Assembly: GCA_902783925.1 (NCBI GenBank) | Contig: CACZSV010000098.1 | Coordinates: 1-12,658 of the forward strand | DNA from: an uncultured Coriobacteriaceae bacterium | GTDB taxonomy: Bacteria > Actinomycetota > Coriobacteriia > Coriobacteriales > QAMH01 | Reading direction: 5' to 3' | DNA: 12,658 bases | Part shown: positions 1-6,864 of the stretch, piece after piece | Layout of the letters: the number at the start of each line of letters is the position of its first letter | Position numbering within the stretch: the stretch's first letter is position 1 | The notes under the pieces: generated by a model | The model's input: the letters and a program-made list of their open reading frames with translations, nothing else | What the model was told of the DNA's origin: nothing | The model's database searches: none | Made by a program: the position numbers and the translations under genes

Positions 1-87
1 CCCTTTGGGCCATCCATTGCGATTGCGTGCTGGATCACCATGCTCTTTGGTGCGCCAGTCGTCAACTGGTATTTCAAGCTGTTCTAG
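1..87 (+). CDS. Type IV prepilin peptidase (A24 family), C-terminal fragment
   Basis: The frame is open from the window edge to a TAG at 85-87 and gives 28 residues beginning PFGPSIAIACW and ending VVNWYFKLF. Prepilin peptidases (PilD/GspO/ComC) are integral membrane aspartic proteases that cleave and often N-methylate type IV prepilins. They typically end in a last membrane helix opening with a PFGP motif and closing with a small-residue turn and WY-L, which is what is seen here. The catalytic aspartates would lie upstream, outside the window. A terminator-like inverted repeat begins seven bases after the stop. The call rests on a short tail, so another polytopic membrane protein is possible. 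The gene is partial at its 5' end. Confidence 0.6.
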   Translation, partial: PFGPSIAIACWITMLFGAPVVNWYFKLF

Positions 88-93
88 CTTCTC

Positions 94-176
94 AAAAATC
101 CGTCCCAAACTCAAAAATAATTGCAATAATGCAGATAAATCTTGTTCGAAAACATAGAGTTTGGGACGGTTTTTTT
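94..176. terminator. Bidirectional terminator-like inverted repeat with long loop
   Basis: A 13-base arm (CCGTCCCAAACTC, 100-112) is perfectly complemented by GAGTTTGGGACGG at 157-169. Outside the arms lie an A-run (94-98) and a T-run (170-176), so either strand would give a GC-rich stem followed by uridines. It sits between the plus-strand gene ending at 87 and the minus-strand HNH gene ending at 419, where a bidirectional terminator is expected. The loop of 44 bases is unusually long for an intrinsic terminator. Terminal inverted repeats of a small element are an alternative. Confidence 0.5.
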
Positions 177-360
177 AGAAACATGCAATTGTTGGGCTAT
201 GCAGAACCGCAGCTCAGCTATGCCAAGATTTGGTACCCTTTCTCGCCGATGGCGTATCGGCTCCTGTTTTTGATGTCTCTGACCTGCAGGTTTACAAGTG
301 CCAATACACCACCGCTGGTATATCGGAACTCTCGAGCCGATTTTCAGGAGGTTATAGCAC
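170..360. other. Non-coding interval, nothing recognised
   Basis: Together with its flanks this makes up the 331-base gene-free gap between 87 and 419. The two short plus-strand open frames across it have no recognisable domain and no convincing ribosome-binding site. I saw no tRNA T-arm, no riboswitch core and no promoter I would defend. It is bounded by inverted copies of GTTTGGGACGG. Confidence 0.4.
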
Positions 361-371
361 CCGTCCCAAAC
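361..371 (+). repeat. Third copy of the CCGTCCCAAAC motif
   Basis: CCGTCCCAAAC at 361-371 is identical to the first 11 bases of the arm at 100-110 and is inverted relative to the copy at 159-169. The interval 159-371 (213 bases) is therefore bounded by 11-base inverted repeats, GTTTGGGACGG on the left and CCGTCCCAAAC on the right. I found no convincing protein in the interval. It may be a relic of a second terminator or the end of a small non-coding element. Confidence 0.4.
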
Positions 372-404
372 GCGAAACGGCCCTTAGAGGGCGTCTCAGC
401 GCGT
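370..404. terminator. Nested hairpin downstream of the HNH gene
   Basis: An inner stem GCCCT (380-384) / AGGGC (388-392) with a TAG loop lies inside an outer pair ACGCG (370-374) / CGCGT (400-404). On the plus strand a short T-run follows at 408-411. The hairpin begins 15 bases beyond the stop of the minus-strand HNH gene. No U-run follows on the minus strand, so as a terminator for that gene it would be weak. Confidence 0.25.
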
Positions 405-418
405 CGCTTTTAGGTGAC

Positions 419-970
419 TCATCGCAAGGGCAACTCGTGTGGGATGCTGCGTAGTTTGAAGGGGAGCTCTCTCACATTTTTGATCTGCCTGTCGAGGATG
501 CCGCACTGCTCGCAGAGGGTCCATGCATTAAGCAAGTAGCGCCGGCATGCACCAATGGGAACAGGCTTTGATGCTCCGGCTGGGCAGTTGATCCATTCGA
601 AAAGGTCGAGCTTACCTTTGTCGCTATTGCAGGGACGGCAAACCCAGATGAAGTTTTCGCCGCCTTTGCCGCCACGGCTCTTTGCCCAAAGATGGTCGCG
701 CGTGAGCGGGGGAAACTTGCGCCCGCAGAGCGCGCATATATCGGGGCCTGGTGTTTCGTCGGGGCGCTCGGCGCAAATCGATACAAGGCTCACGTCACCG
801 GTGATGAGCGCGGATTCAGCTTCATCTCGCAGCTCGTACGATGCGTCGTCGTACGCATCGATGCCGCGCATGCGTGCATCGTCGAGCATCGCAAGAGCTG
901 CAGCGCCTCGATATAGGCAGCTACGAACCGTTTTGCTGTACGTATTAGTGCGTTTCCAGTCTTGGCCCAT
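419..970 (-). CDS. HNH endonuclease family protein
   Basis: A 183-residue soluble protein with a treble-clef HNH core in its middle. C79-x2-C82 is followed by TRDHLWAKSRGGKGGEN (D92, H93, N106) and CRPCNSDKG (C111, C114, N115). The two CxxC pairs form the usual structural zinc site, H93 is the expected general base, and the RDH / SRGG / N / C-CN-KG series is the standard HNH signature. About 75 residues precede the core and about 65 follow it; neither flank is recognised. Known HNH proteins include restriction enzymes, homing nucleases, phage-packaging nucleases and repair enzymes. Nothing nearby (no methyltransferase, terminase, intron or recombinase) chooses between them. The gene starts 39 bases downstream of the permease/HD-GYP gene on the same strand and may be co-transcribed. 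The ATG at 970 has only a weak ribosome-binding site, so the start is moderately sure. Confidence 0.8.
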   Translation of the reverse strand: MGQDWKRTNTYSKTVRSCLYRGAAALAMLDDARMRGIDAYDDASYELRDEAESALITGDVSLVSICAERPDETPGPDICALCGRKFPPLTRDHLWAKSRGGKGGENFIWVCRPCNSDKGKLDLFEWINCPAGASKPVPIGACRRYLLNAWTLCEQCGILDRQIKNVRELPFKLRSIPHELPLR

Positions 971-1009
971 GAAGGCATTGTACAGCTTGCCACTTAGAGC
1001 ACGGGTGCG

Positions 1010-3376
1010 CTACGCCTTTGCGTTCGGTAGCGCCTGAGGCTTCTCTCCAACGACCTCGAAAAAACACTCCACCACGGTAGGGTCGAATTGGGTGCCAATG
1101 CCATCGCGAATGATTTTGCAGGCGTCCTCGTGGCTCATGGCATCTTTGTACACGCGCTTATGCGTCAGCGCGTCGTAGACGTCGGAAACCGACATCACGC
1201 GCGCTTCGAGCGGAATGTCTTTGCCTGAAAGCCCGTCGGGGTATCCTGTGCCATCCCAGCGTTCATGATGGAAACGCGCGATGTTATAAGCAATCCGCAG
1301 ATACTCGTCGCTCACAATACCTTCCAGCGAGCTTCGTACTAAATCTCCACCGTACACCGTATGAAGCTTCATAATCTCGAATTCCTCGTCGGTAAGCTTG
1401 CCGGGTTTGCCGAGTATGGCATCGGGGATGCGTATCTTACCGATGTCGTGCATTGGCGCTGCGTTTTCCATGCGGTCCGCGTATTTGTCGGTGATGAAGT
1501 TGTATGTGTTCCGGTATCGCAGACGCTTGATGATTTGCGCGACCATTTCTTGTGTGCGCTGGACGTGTTGACCAGTATCGCCATCGCGGCTTTCGACCAC
1601 GTCTGCAAGGCTGCTGATAATGGCGCGTTGCAGGCGTACGGTCTCGTGCTCGCTTTCGATGAGCCTTCTGTTCATCGTGGAGATATTGCTGAGCATGACG
1701 CCCAGCGAAAGGCCAAATAATCCAAGCACGATAAAGATATCGCGCGTATTGGTTTGCTCGAGCTGCACGAGCCGTTCGTCAATGAAGCGCTCCTCGGCTT
1801 CGTTTTCGCCCCCCGATCCTGGATGATACGAGTCTATCGCCACGATGGTGGCTTCTGTTGCGTCGCGGTCTGTGCGGCCCATCCATACAATCGACGTGAT
1901 GAGCACGAGCGCGAGCAGTCCAATCCACACGATGCTGTAGCGGCCAAAACGCGCCTGCTTATCACGGCTGAGCACGAGGCGAAATACGATGAACCCGAGC
2001 ACTCCCCAAATCGTGAACAGGAAAAACGTCTCGGCTGCCATGGTCCCATCTGAAAAAAGATTGGGAATGACGATATATAACCCAAAGAAGATCATGAGCA
2101 CGAGCCCGACGAGCCCTGTCGTACGTTCGGTTGTATCGCCTCGCAGAGATGCGAGCTTCAGGGTGCCGGCAGAGACGAATCCGTAGACAACGGTCGCGCC
2201 GATGGTCGTCACATCGACGATCCATCCAATAGCGGTTCTGCCCACAAACGGCACGATAATCGATATGGCGGCCACGAGCAGCAGCGTGCGGTTGGGAATG
2301 GTGTGCTTGTTGAGATGCGCGAACTTGAGAGGCAGCACGTCGTCTCGCGCGAGCGCGTAGAGCAAGCGGCTCAGGGCAACGATATTGCCAATGAGGCTCG
2401 TGATAATGAGCGCGAGCAATGAGGCCATGAGAACGACGATACCCGCATCGCCCAGATAATAGCTTGCGGCGTAGAACGCGGGGATGCCCTCGATGCCGCT
2501 TAGCTGATCAAGCGAGCCAATGTACTCAGACCAGCTTCCAAACTGCTGGGGGTAGGCGGAAATCGAAAGCATCGTCACGAAGATGTAGAGCAGCGTTGTC
2601 GTGATAACGGCAACTACGAGAATACGCATCGATTTCTTGACAGGGAAATTGAATTCGCGTGTCGAATGTGAGATGTTTTCGAAGCCGATAAAGGCCCATG
2701 GCGAGATACAGGCGATGCCGATTATCTGCATGATGGCGTTGTTGTCTGGAACAAAAGCAGGAGAAAACGAGAAGCTCGTCTGCCCGTGGCCAATAAGGGC
2801 AAGCGCAAAGCAGAGCGTGATGCCAACGAAGAAAAGGCACACGAGCGCAAACATGGTGTTTGCCGTCGCACGTCGGGAATTAAGGCATAGCACGGTGATG
2901 AGCGCGATAGCGCAGACGGAGAGCAGCGCCTCGCCCAGATATACGTTGTAGCCAAAAATGCTGTAGAGATAGCCCCAGTGAAACAAATCCCCCATGAAGT
3001 ATTTTGCAAACAACGGCAACGAGGTCGCATTTGCCCAAAGCATGGCCAGATACGTTAGGATGACAAACCATGCGACGAGAAAGGCGCGGTCGTAGCCAAA
3101 GACTTCCTTTGTATAGGTGTATGCGCCACCCGAACCAGGAAAGCGATTCATGAGGTAGTTATAGTTACGGCTGATGGCGAGCATGACGAGCGCGCCGACG
3201 AGCAACCCTAAGATGCTTCCTGCTGGTCCCGCTTGCGTGAGGTAGGTATTAGTGGTGACGACAAGCGATCCCCACCCGACGCTCGTGCCGAGCGAGAGCG
3301 CCCAGACGGCGCGCTCGGATAGGTACGGAGTCAGCCCAGAAGCAGGCGCCTTTACCTGTGAAGATGTATCAGCCAT
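1010..3376 (-). CDS. APC-family amino-acid permease fused to HD-GYP c-di-GMP phosphodiesterase
   Basis: This 788-residue protein is a transporter-signalling fusion. Residues about 20-500 form a complete APC-superfamily permease: GSGGAYTYTKEVFG (82-95), the SPWAFIGFEN segment (225-234) with the following E241 and P245, and SRLLYALARDDVLP (336-349) are family hallmarks. By eye there are about 13 membrane helices, then a polar, acidic, probably extracellular loop (about 500-546), one more helix (about 547-566) and a short linker. Residues about 585-780 are an HD-GYP domain with the conserved features in place: H604, HD 643-644 in MHDIGKIRIPD, H672, HHE 703-705, DGTGYP 708-713 and D732 in SDVYDAL. 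It is therefore predicted to hydrolyse cyclic di-GMP. An even helix count would place both N-terminus and HD-GYP domain in the cytoplasm. Inferred role: amino-acid binding or transport tunes phosphodiesterase activity. The ATG at 3376 is preceded by a modest AGGG. The gene is divergent from the EAL gene; the HNH gene follows it. Confidence 0.93.
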   Translation of the reverse strand: MADTSSQVKAPASGLTPYLSERAVWALSLGTSVGWGSLVVTTNTYLTQAGPAGSILGLLVGALVMLAISRNYNYLMNRFPGSGGAYTYTKEVFGYDRAFLVAWFVILTYLAMLWANATSLPLFAKYFMGDLFHWGYLYSIFGYNVYLGEALLSVCAIALITVLCLNSRRATANTMFALVCLFFVGITLCFALALIGHGQTSFSFSPAFVPDNNAIMQIIGIACISPWAFIGFENISHSTREFNFPVKKSMRILVVAVITTTLLYIFVTMLSISAYPQQFGSWSEYIGSLDQLSGIEGIPAFYAASYYLGDAGIVVLMASLLALIITSLIGNIVALSRLLYALARDDVLPLKFAHLNKHTIPNRTLLLVAAISIIVPFVGRTAIGWIVDVTTIGATVVYGFVSAGTLKLASLRGDTTERTTGLVGLVLMIFFGLYIVIPNLFSDGTMAAETFFLFTIWGVLGFIVFRLVLSRDKQARFGRYSIVWIGLLALVLITSIVWMGRTDRDATEATIVAIDSYHPGSGGENEAEERFIDERLVQLEQTNTRDIFIVLGLFGLSLGVMLSNISTMNRRLIESEHETVRLQRAIISSLADVVESRDGDTGQHVQRTQEMVAQIIKRLRYRNTYNFITDKYADRMENAAPMHDIGKIRIPDAILGKPGKLTDEEFEIMKLHTVYGGDLVRSSLEGIVSDEYLRIAYNIARFHHERWDGTGYPDGLSGKDIPLEARVMSVSDVYDALTHKRVYKDAMSHEDACKIIRDGIGTQFDPTVVECFFEVVGEKPQALPNAKA

Positions 3377-3597
3377 AGCCCTATTTTTCGTTCAGCTATC
3401 GAACTAATCAATGGTACTACTGTTTTGGTGTATTAGTACGACGAGAGATCGGACATCCAGAGAATGGTTTCCAGAAAGCCTTGCGTTAGCGTTCGGTGCG
3501 GCATACGTTCTTGTTGCAGGCGGTAAACGCTGATTCGAACTTGCCAGACTGTCATGGGGTACCTATGAATTACAGGTAATATGCTGCTCTGCTCTTG

Positions 3598-3603
3598 TAT
3601 AAT
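3598..3603 (+). promoter_or_regulatory. Candidate -10 box for the GGDEF/EAL gene
   Basis: A perfect TATAAT lies 72 bases upstream of the proposed TTG start. No good TTGACA-like -35 sits at 16-18 bases, so an activator or alternative contact may be needed. Transcription would begin near 3610 and leave a leader of about 65 bases. Confidence 0.45.
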
Positions 3604-3660
3604 TCGTCACACCTGTCTGGAAAGCCGGCGAGGCCAAGGCAAAATGCACGCTGACGCACA

Positions 3661-3667
3661 GGGGGAG
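3661..3667 (+). promoter_or_regulatory. Ribosome-binding site favouring the TTG start of the EAL gene
   Basis: GGGGGAG lies eight bases before TTG 3676 and fourteen before the in-frame ATG 3682, so spacing favours TTG. A mini-frame ATG CGC CGT TGA starts directly after the site at 3668, and its TGA overlaps the TTG start in the sequence TTGA. Confidence 0.5.
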
Positions 3668-3675
3668 ATGCGCCG

Positions 3676-6600
3676 TTGAGCATGATTGAACAGATAGAAT
3701 TGTCCAAGGCCCTCTATTTGGGCGGCCCGCGCGATGCCGAGATTCTCTACGATGACGTGACTGGGCTTCCCCGGCATGGTCTGTTCAGGGCTCTCGTTGC
3801 AGAAAAGATTCAAGAGGTTGACAAGAAAGAGTGCAAGCTTTCGCTCATAGCCTTCGACTTCGAGAACTTCAAATCGTATAACCGACAGTATGGCTTTGCA
3901 GAGGGCGACGAGCTGCTGAGGAATATGGGCATGCTGCTCATCGAGGATTTTCCCGATCAGCCCGTTATGCGCTTTGTCGAAGATCGCTTCTACGTTTTCA
4001 ACACGCTGCCTAATGTCGAAGACAAGATGCAGGCGCTGCATGCTGCCGTCCATAAGCTCAAGAACAGTCAGAGCGTCCATCTCAAGATAGGTATCTACTA
4101 TTTCAAGGGCCATGATGAAGAGCTGGCCCTTGCCATGGATATGGCGCGCCTCGCATGTGACAGCATCAAGGGCAAGGAAGGATCTACGTACCGCGTCTAC
4201 GACGAAGAATTCGAGCAGAGCTTCATGCTCGAGCGTCACATTGTTGACAGCATCGATGAGGCGCTCGAAAAAGGATGGATCGAGGTCTGGTATCAGCCAG
4301 TTGCCCGTGCACAGACGGGCGACATCTGCGGCCTTGAGGCGTTGACGCGCTGGAGAGACCCCGAACATGGGCTCCTGATGCCCATCGACTTCATTCCCGT
4401 GCTCGAAAGCCATGGCCTCATCGGCAAGCTCGATGCGTTTGTCGTCGAGGAAATCGGCAAGGGATACCGCAAGACACTCCACCAGCACAGCGTGCCGCTC
4501 CCAGTTTCCATCAATTTCTCACGCGTCGATTTCGAGATGTGCGATGTACTCGAGATGCTCGAGAGCATGACATCTCTCTATAAAATGCCCCGTAATCTCC
4601 TGCATGTCGAAGTGACCGAAAGTGCACTCGCAAATGACCCGGAGTATCTCATCGAAGAGCTGCAGTGCCTGCGTGATGCGGGCTACCATCTCTGGATGGA
4701 CGATTTTGGCAGCGGGTACTCGACTTTCTCCATTCTCAAGCATTTCAAGTTCGACCTTATCAAGCTCGATATGGAGTTTCTGCGCGACTTCGAGAGTGCT
4801 CCCGCGGCGCGGACCATCATTACCTCGCTTATCGACATGGCAAAGCAGCTCGGGGTTCAGACGCTGTGTGAAGGCGTGGAGACTGAGGAACAGCTCGAGT
4901 TCCTGCGTGAGGTCGGATGCGAGAAAGTGCAGGGCTATCTGCTTTCCAAGCCGCTTCCGAGCCGGCAGCTCTTCGTCGAGCTTGCCAAGAAGGGCTATTC
5001 CTTCGAACGCGTCTCGAGCCGTCAATATTACGACGAACTCGGCAAAATCAATCTGATCGGTCAGCATCTCATGGATCTGGGCGAGGATTCGGCGGGCGAG
5101 GCCGTTTCGCTTGTCAACAGTCTCTCTCTCGCCGTTGTCGAGCGGCGAGACAACATCTGCAGATACTTAGCCGCTAATCAGGCGTATCACGCGCACGCGA
5201 AAAGCATCGGCTTCGAGACGCTCGACGATATGCAGGCGGGCATGAACAATCGTCTCGACAGGGTCGGCATGATGTTCAGGAACAGCTTCGATGAGGTTGC
5301 TACGACACATAAACCCGCCGCGTTCGACCACATCGATTTTGGCAGACACATCAATACGACCGTGTATTACATTGCGGGAGACCGCAATGAGAACGCAGAT
5401 GCCTTCTTGGTGGCTTCGGTCAACCTTTCGCAGCATTCCAAGATTGAACAGCAGGACCTGGCGGAAATCGCGACGACCTACATGATGGATTACTACGACC
5501 GCGTCGATCTGCTTTCGGTTGATGGCGACTACGCTATGAATATTTTCAGGAAGGCCTCGAGCTATATCAATCACATCGAGACGGACTCTGTCTACGAGGC
5601 GGTCAAGAACTACGCCGAGGGAAACATCCTGGAAGAAGACCGCGAAGCCTTCATGAGCCTGTACGACCTCTCGACCTTGCAAGAGCGCGCGAAGAAATCT
5701 CGTTCGGGCGCGCTTGCACGCTATTTCCGCACGCGCGACAAAGAAAACGGCTGGGTGTGGAAGCTGTATTTGCTGCTCCCCATGACCATTGGCGAAAAGA
5801 AGATGTGCCTTTCGTGCTTGCGCGATGTCGACCCCGTCGCGTTTGGCAAGAATCCAGGCACGCTTGAGGCGCTTTCTCCCGAAATGCTCTGGCACGCCGC
5901 TTTTTCCATGCCCAACCTGCGGCTCTTTTGGAAAGACAAGAACAGAAGATTTGCAGGTGCAAATCAGGCGTTCCTGGATTATTACGGGCTGCGCAGCTCG
6001 CGCGATCTCATCGGCAAAAACGACGAGGATATGGGCTGGCATATTAATCCCAATCCATTCAAATCGCATGAGGAGTCAGTCGTCGAAGAGGGCGAGCGTG
6101 TTGTCAATGCGCTCGGCACCTGCCTCGTTCATGGCGAGGCCAGGCCTATCAGGGCGACTAAGGTACCTATAATCGACGACGCGGGAGAAGTTCAGGGCCT
6201 GCTCGGCTTCTTTGTTGACGAACATGACGCCGAAGAGGCAAGCGACGAGCTGCATCTGTGGCCCGAGGAGGATACGGGGCTCGTTGGCAACGATATTGTG
6301 CGAACCAGAGAGCTCTTTAACGAGCGCGGGCGCGATACAGTCACAGGCATGCTCAACAGAATCTCTTTTTACCACGTCCTCGAAGAATACGTGGACGCCT
6401 ACAACACGAACAATATCGATTTCGAAGTGTGTCTCCTTGCGCCGACCTTAGCAAATGCATATGAGGGATATGGCGAGCGCTTCAGAGATAAGGTCTTGGT
6501 CACGGTCGGCCGTGCGGTCTCCGAAACGCTTGGCAGCCATGGCGTATGTGCTCGCGGTGACGGCAATACGTTCATGGTTGTTCGCCAGCTTCTCGACAGC

Positions 6601-6774
6601 ACGTATAGCCACTGCGGTGTTTGCGATGCAATCGACAGTATCGCCGAGGTCGGCGAGATTCCCTACGAGATGCGCTATGTGCGTGTTCAAGCACGGTATT
6701 CCGATGCGCAAAGCCTCGACAAGATGCGCGAGATGCTCCAAGATCGCCTTGCAAAGCGCAGGCTTTCCTCCTAG
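3676..6774 (+). CDS. Degenerate GGDEF / EAL / PAS / degenerate GGDEF protein (c-di-GMP phosphodiesterase)
   Basis: This 1032-residue protein has no evident signal peptide or membrane helix, so it is probably cytoplasmic. Residues about 25-175 are a GGDEF fold (DDVTGLPRHGLF, then the FDFENFKSYNRQYG strand) in which the active motif reads VEDRF (101-105), so it should not make c-di-GMP. Residues about 187-440 are an EAL domain with expected metal and catalytic residues present: E221 in LEALTRW, N280, E312 in VEVTES, D342-D343 in MDDFGSGYS, K363, E399 in CEGVET and Q419. It should hydrolyse c-di-GMP to pGpG. Residues about 480-580 and 605-720 look like PAS domains (the latter with the NILEEDREAF pattern), and 735-850 is a clear PAS domain (LFWKDKNRRFAGANQAFLDYY, DEDMGWH). 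Residues about 885-1030 are a second GGDEF fold (RDTVTGMLNR) whose motif reads GDGNTF, again degenerate. The effector precedes most sensors, which is unusual. The two dead GGDEF domains may bind GTP or act as dimerisation or regulatory units (inference). Confidence 0.93.
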   Translation: MSMIEQIELSKALYLGGPRDAEILYDDVTGLPRHGLFRALVAEKIQEVDKKECKLSLIAFDFENFKSYNRQYGFAEGDELLRNMGMLLIEDFPDQPVMRFVEDRFYVFNTLPNVEDKMQALHAAVHKLKNSQSVHLKIGIYYFKGHDEELALAMDMARLACDSIKGKEGSTYRVYDEEFEQSFMLERHIVDSIDEALEKGWIEVWYQPVARAQTGDICGLEALTRWRDPEHGLLMPIDFIPVLESHGLIGKLDAFVVEEIGKGYRKTLHQHSVPLPVSINFSRVDFEMCDVLEMLESMTSLYKMPRNLLHVEVTESALANDPEYLIEELQCLRDAGYHLWMDDFGSGYSTFSILKHFKFDLIKLDMEFLRDFESAPAARTIITSLIDMAKQLGVQTLCEGVETEEQLEFLREVGCEKVQGYLLSKPLPSRQLFVELAKKGYSFERVSSRQYYDELGKINLIGQHLMDLGEDSAGEAVSLVNSLSLAVVERRDNICRYLAANQAYHAHAKSIGFETLDDMQAGMNNRLDRVGMMFRNSFDEVATTHKPAAFDHIDFGRHINTTVYYIAGDRNENADAFLVASVNLSQHSKIEQQDLAEIATTYMMDYYDRVDLLSVDGDYAMNIFRKASSYINHIETDSVYEAVKNYAEGNILEEDREAFMSLYDLSTLQERAKKSRSGALARYFRTRDKENGWVWKLYLLLPMTIGEKKMCLSCLRDVDPVAFGKNPGTLEALSPEMLWHAAFSMPNLRLFWKDKNRRFAGANQAFLDYYGLRSSRDLIGKNDEDMGWHINPNPFKSHEESVVEEGERVVNALGTCLVHGEARPIRATKVPIIDDAGEVQGLLGFFVDEHDAEEASDELHLWPEEDTGLVGNDIVRTRELFNERGRDTVTGMLNRISFYHVLEEYVDAYNTNNIDFEVCLLAPTLANAYEGYGERFRDKVLVTVGRAVSETLGSHGVCARGDGNTFMVVRQLLDSTYSHCGVCDAIDSIAEVGEIPYEMRYVRVQARYSDAQSLDKMREMLQDRLAKRRLSS

Positions 6775-6820
6775 ACGTTTCTCTTCGTAAACCGTCGCTT
6801 CCATAATCGGGCGCTTGCCC

Positions 6821-6826
6821 TATAAT
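6821..6826 (+). promoter_or_regulatory. Candidate -10 box for the TerC-rnd operon
   Basis: A perfect TATAAT lies 38 bases upstream of ATG 6865 in the 78-90 base gap after the EAL gene. The -35 region is weak (CTTCCA at 6798-6803 with 17-base spacing). It implies a short leader and transcription independent of the upstream gene, which has no clear terminator. Confidence 0.45.
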
Positions 6827-6864
6827 GGTGCATCGTTTGCAACGCGAACGTATTGGAACAACAG

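Larger units (their letters stand above)
3377..3675. promoter_or_regulatory. Divergent intergenic region between two c-di-GMP phosphodiesterase genes
   Basis: These 299 bases separate the start of the permease/HD-GYP gene (minus) from the start of the EAL gene (plus) and must hold both promoters. A TATAAT at 3598-3603 fits the EAL gene. For the minus-strand gene I could not pick a convincing -10/-35 pair. A short inverted repeat GTACT...AGTAC lies around 3413-3439 and AGCGTT...AACGCT around 3488-3532; either could be operator or leader structure, but both are short. No tRNA and no canonical riboswitch was found. Confidence 0.5.

Noticed and set aside
27..454. Two short plus-strand open frames (128 and 74 codons) over the left gap
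   Set aside because: They overlap a real gene end and the terminator-like repeat, lack ribosome-binding sites, and show no recognisable domain.
555..1037. Plus-strand 160-codon open frame opposite the HNH gene
   Set aside because: The minus-strand frame has a complete HNH signature, and the plus-strand translation is low-complexity Ser/Arg/Ala with no motif.
3515..3550. tRNA-like T-loop, GTTCGAATC on the minus strand
   Set aside because: The bases flanking the loop do not pair as a T-stem and no anticodon or acceptor stem can be folded around it.
3610..3675. Possible c-di-GMP-I (GEMM) riboswitch in the leader of the EAL gene, from fragments like GGCAAA and GACGCA
   Set aside because: The two fragments are only about nine bases apart, too close to hold the P2 helix and tetraloop, and the conserved GCAAAGCC segment and closing stems are absent.
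3607..4488. Long minus-strand open frame opposite the EAL gene, and similar ones at 5167-6069, 7920-8864 and 11711-12484
   Set aside because: They mirror the codon pattern of well-supported genes on the other strand and have no family motifs; they are typical of high-GC coding DNA.
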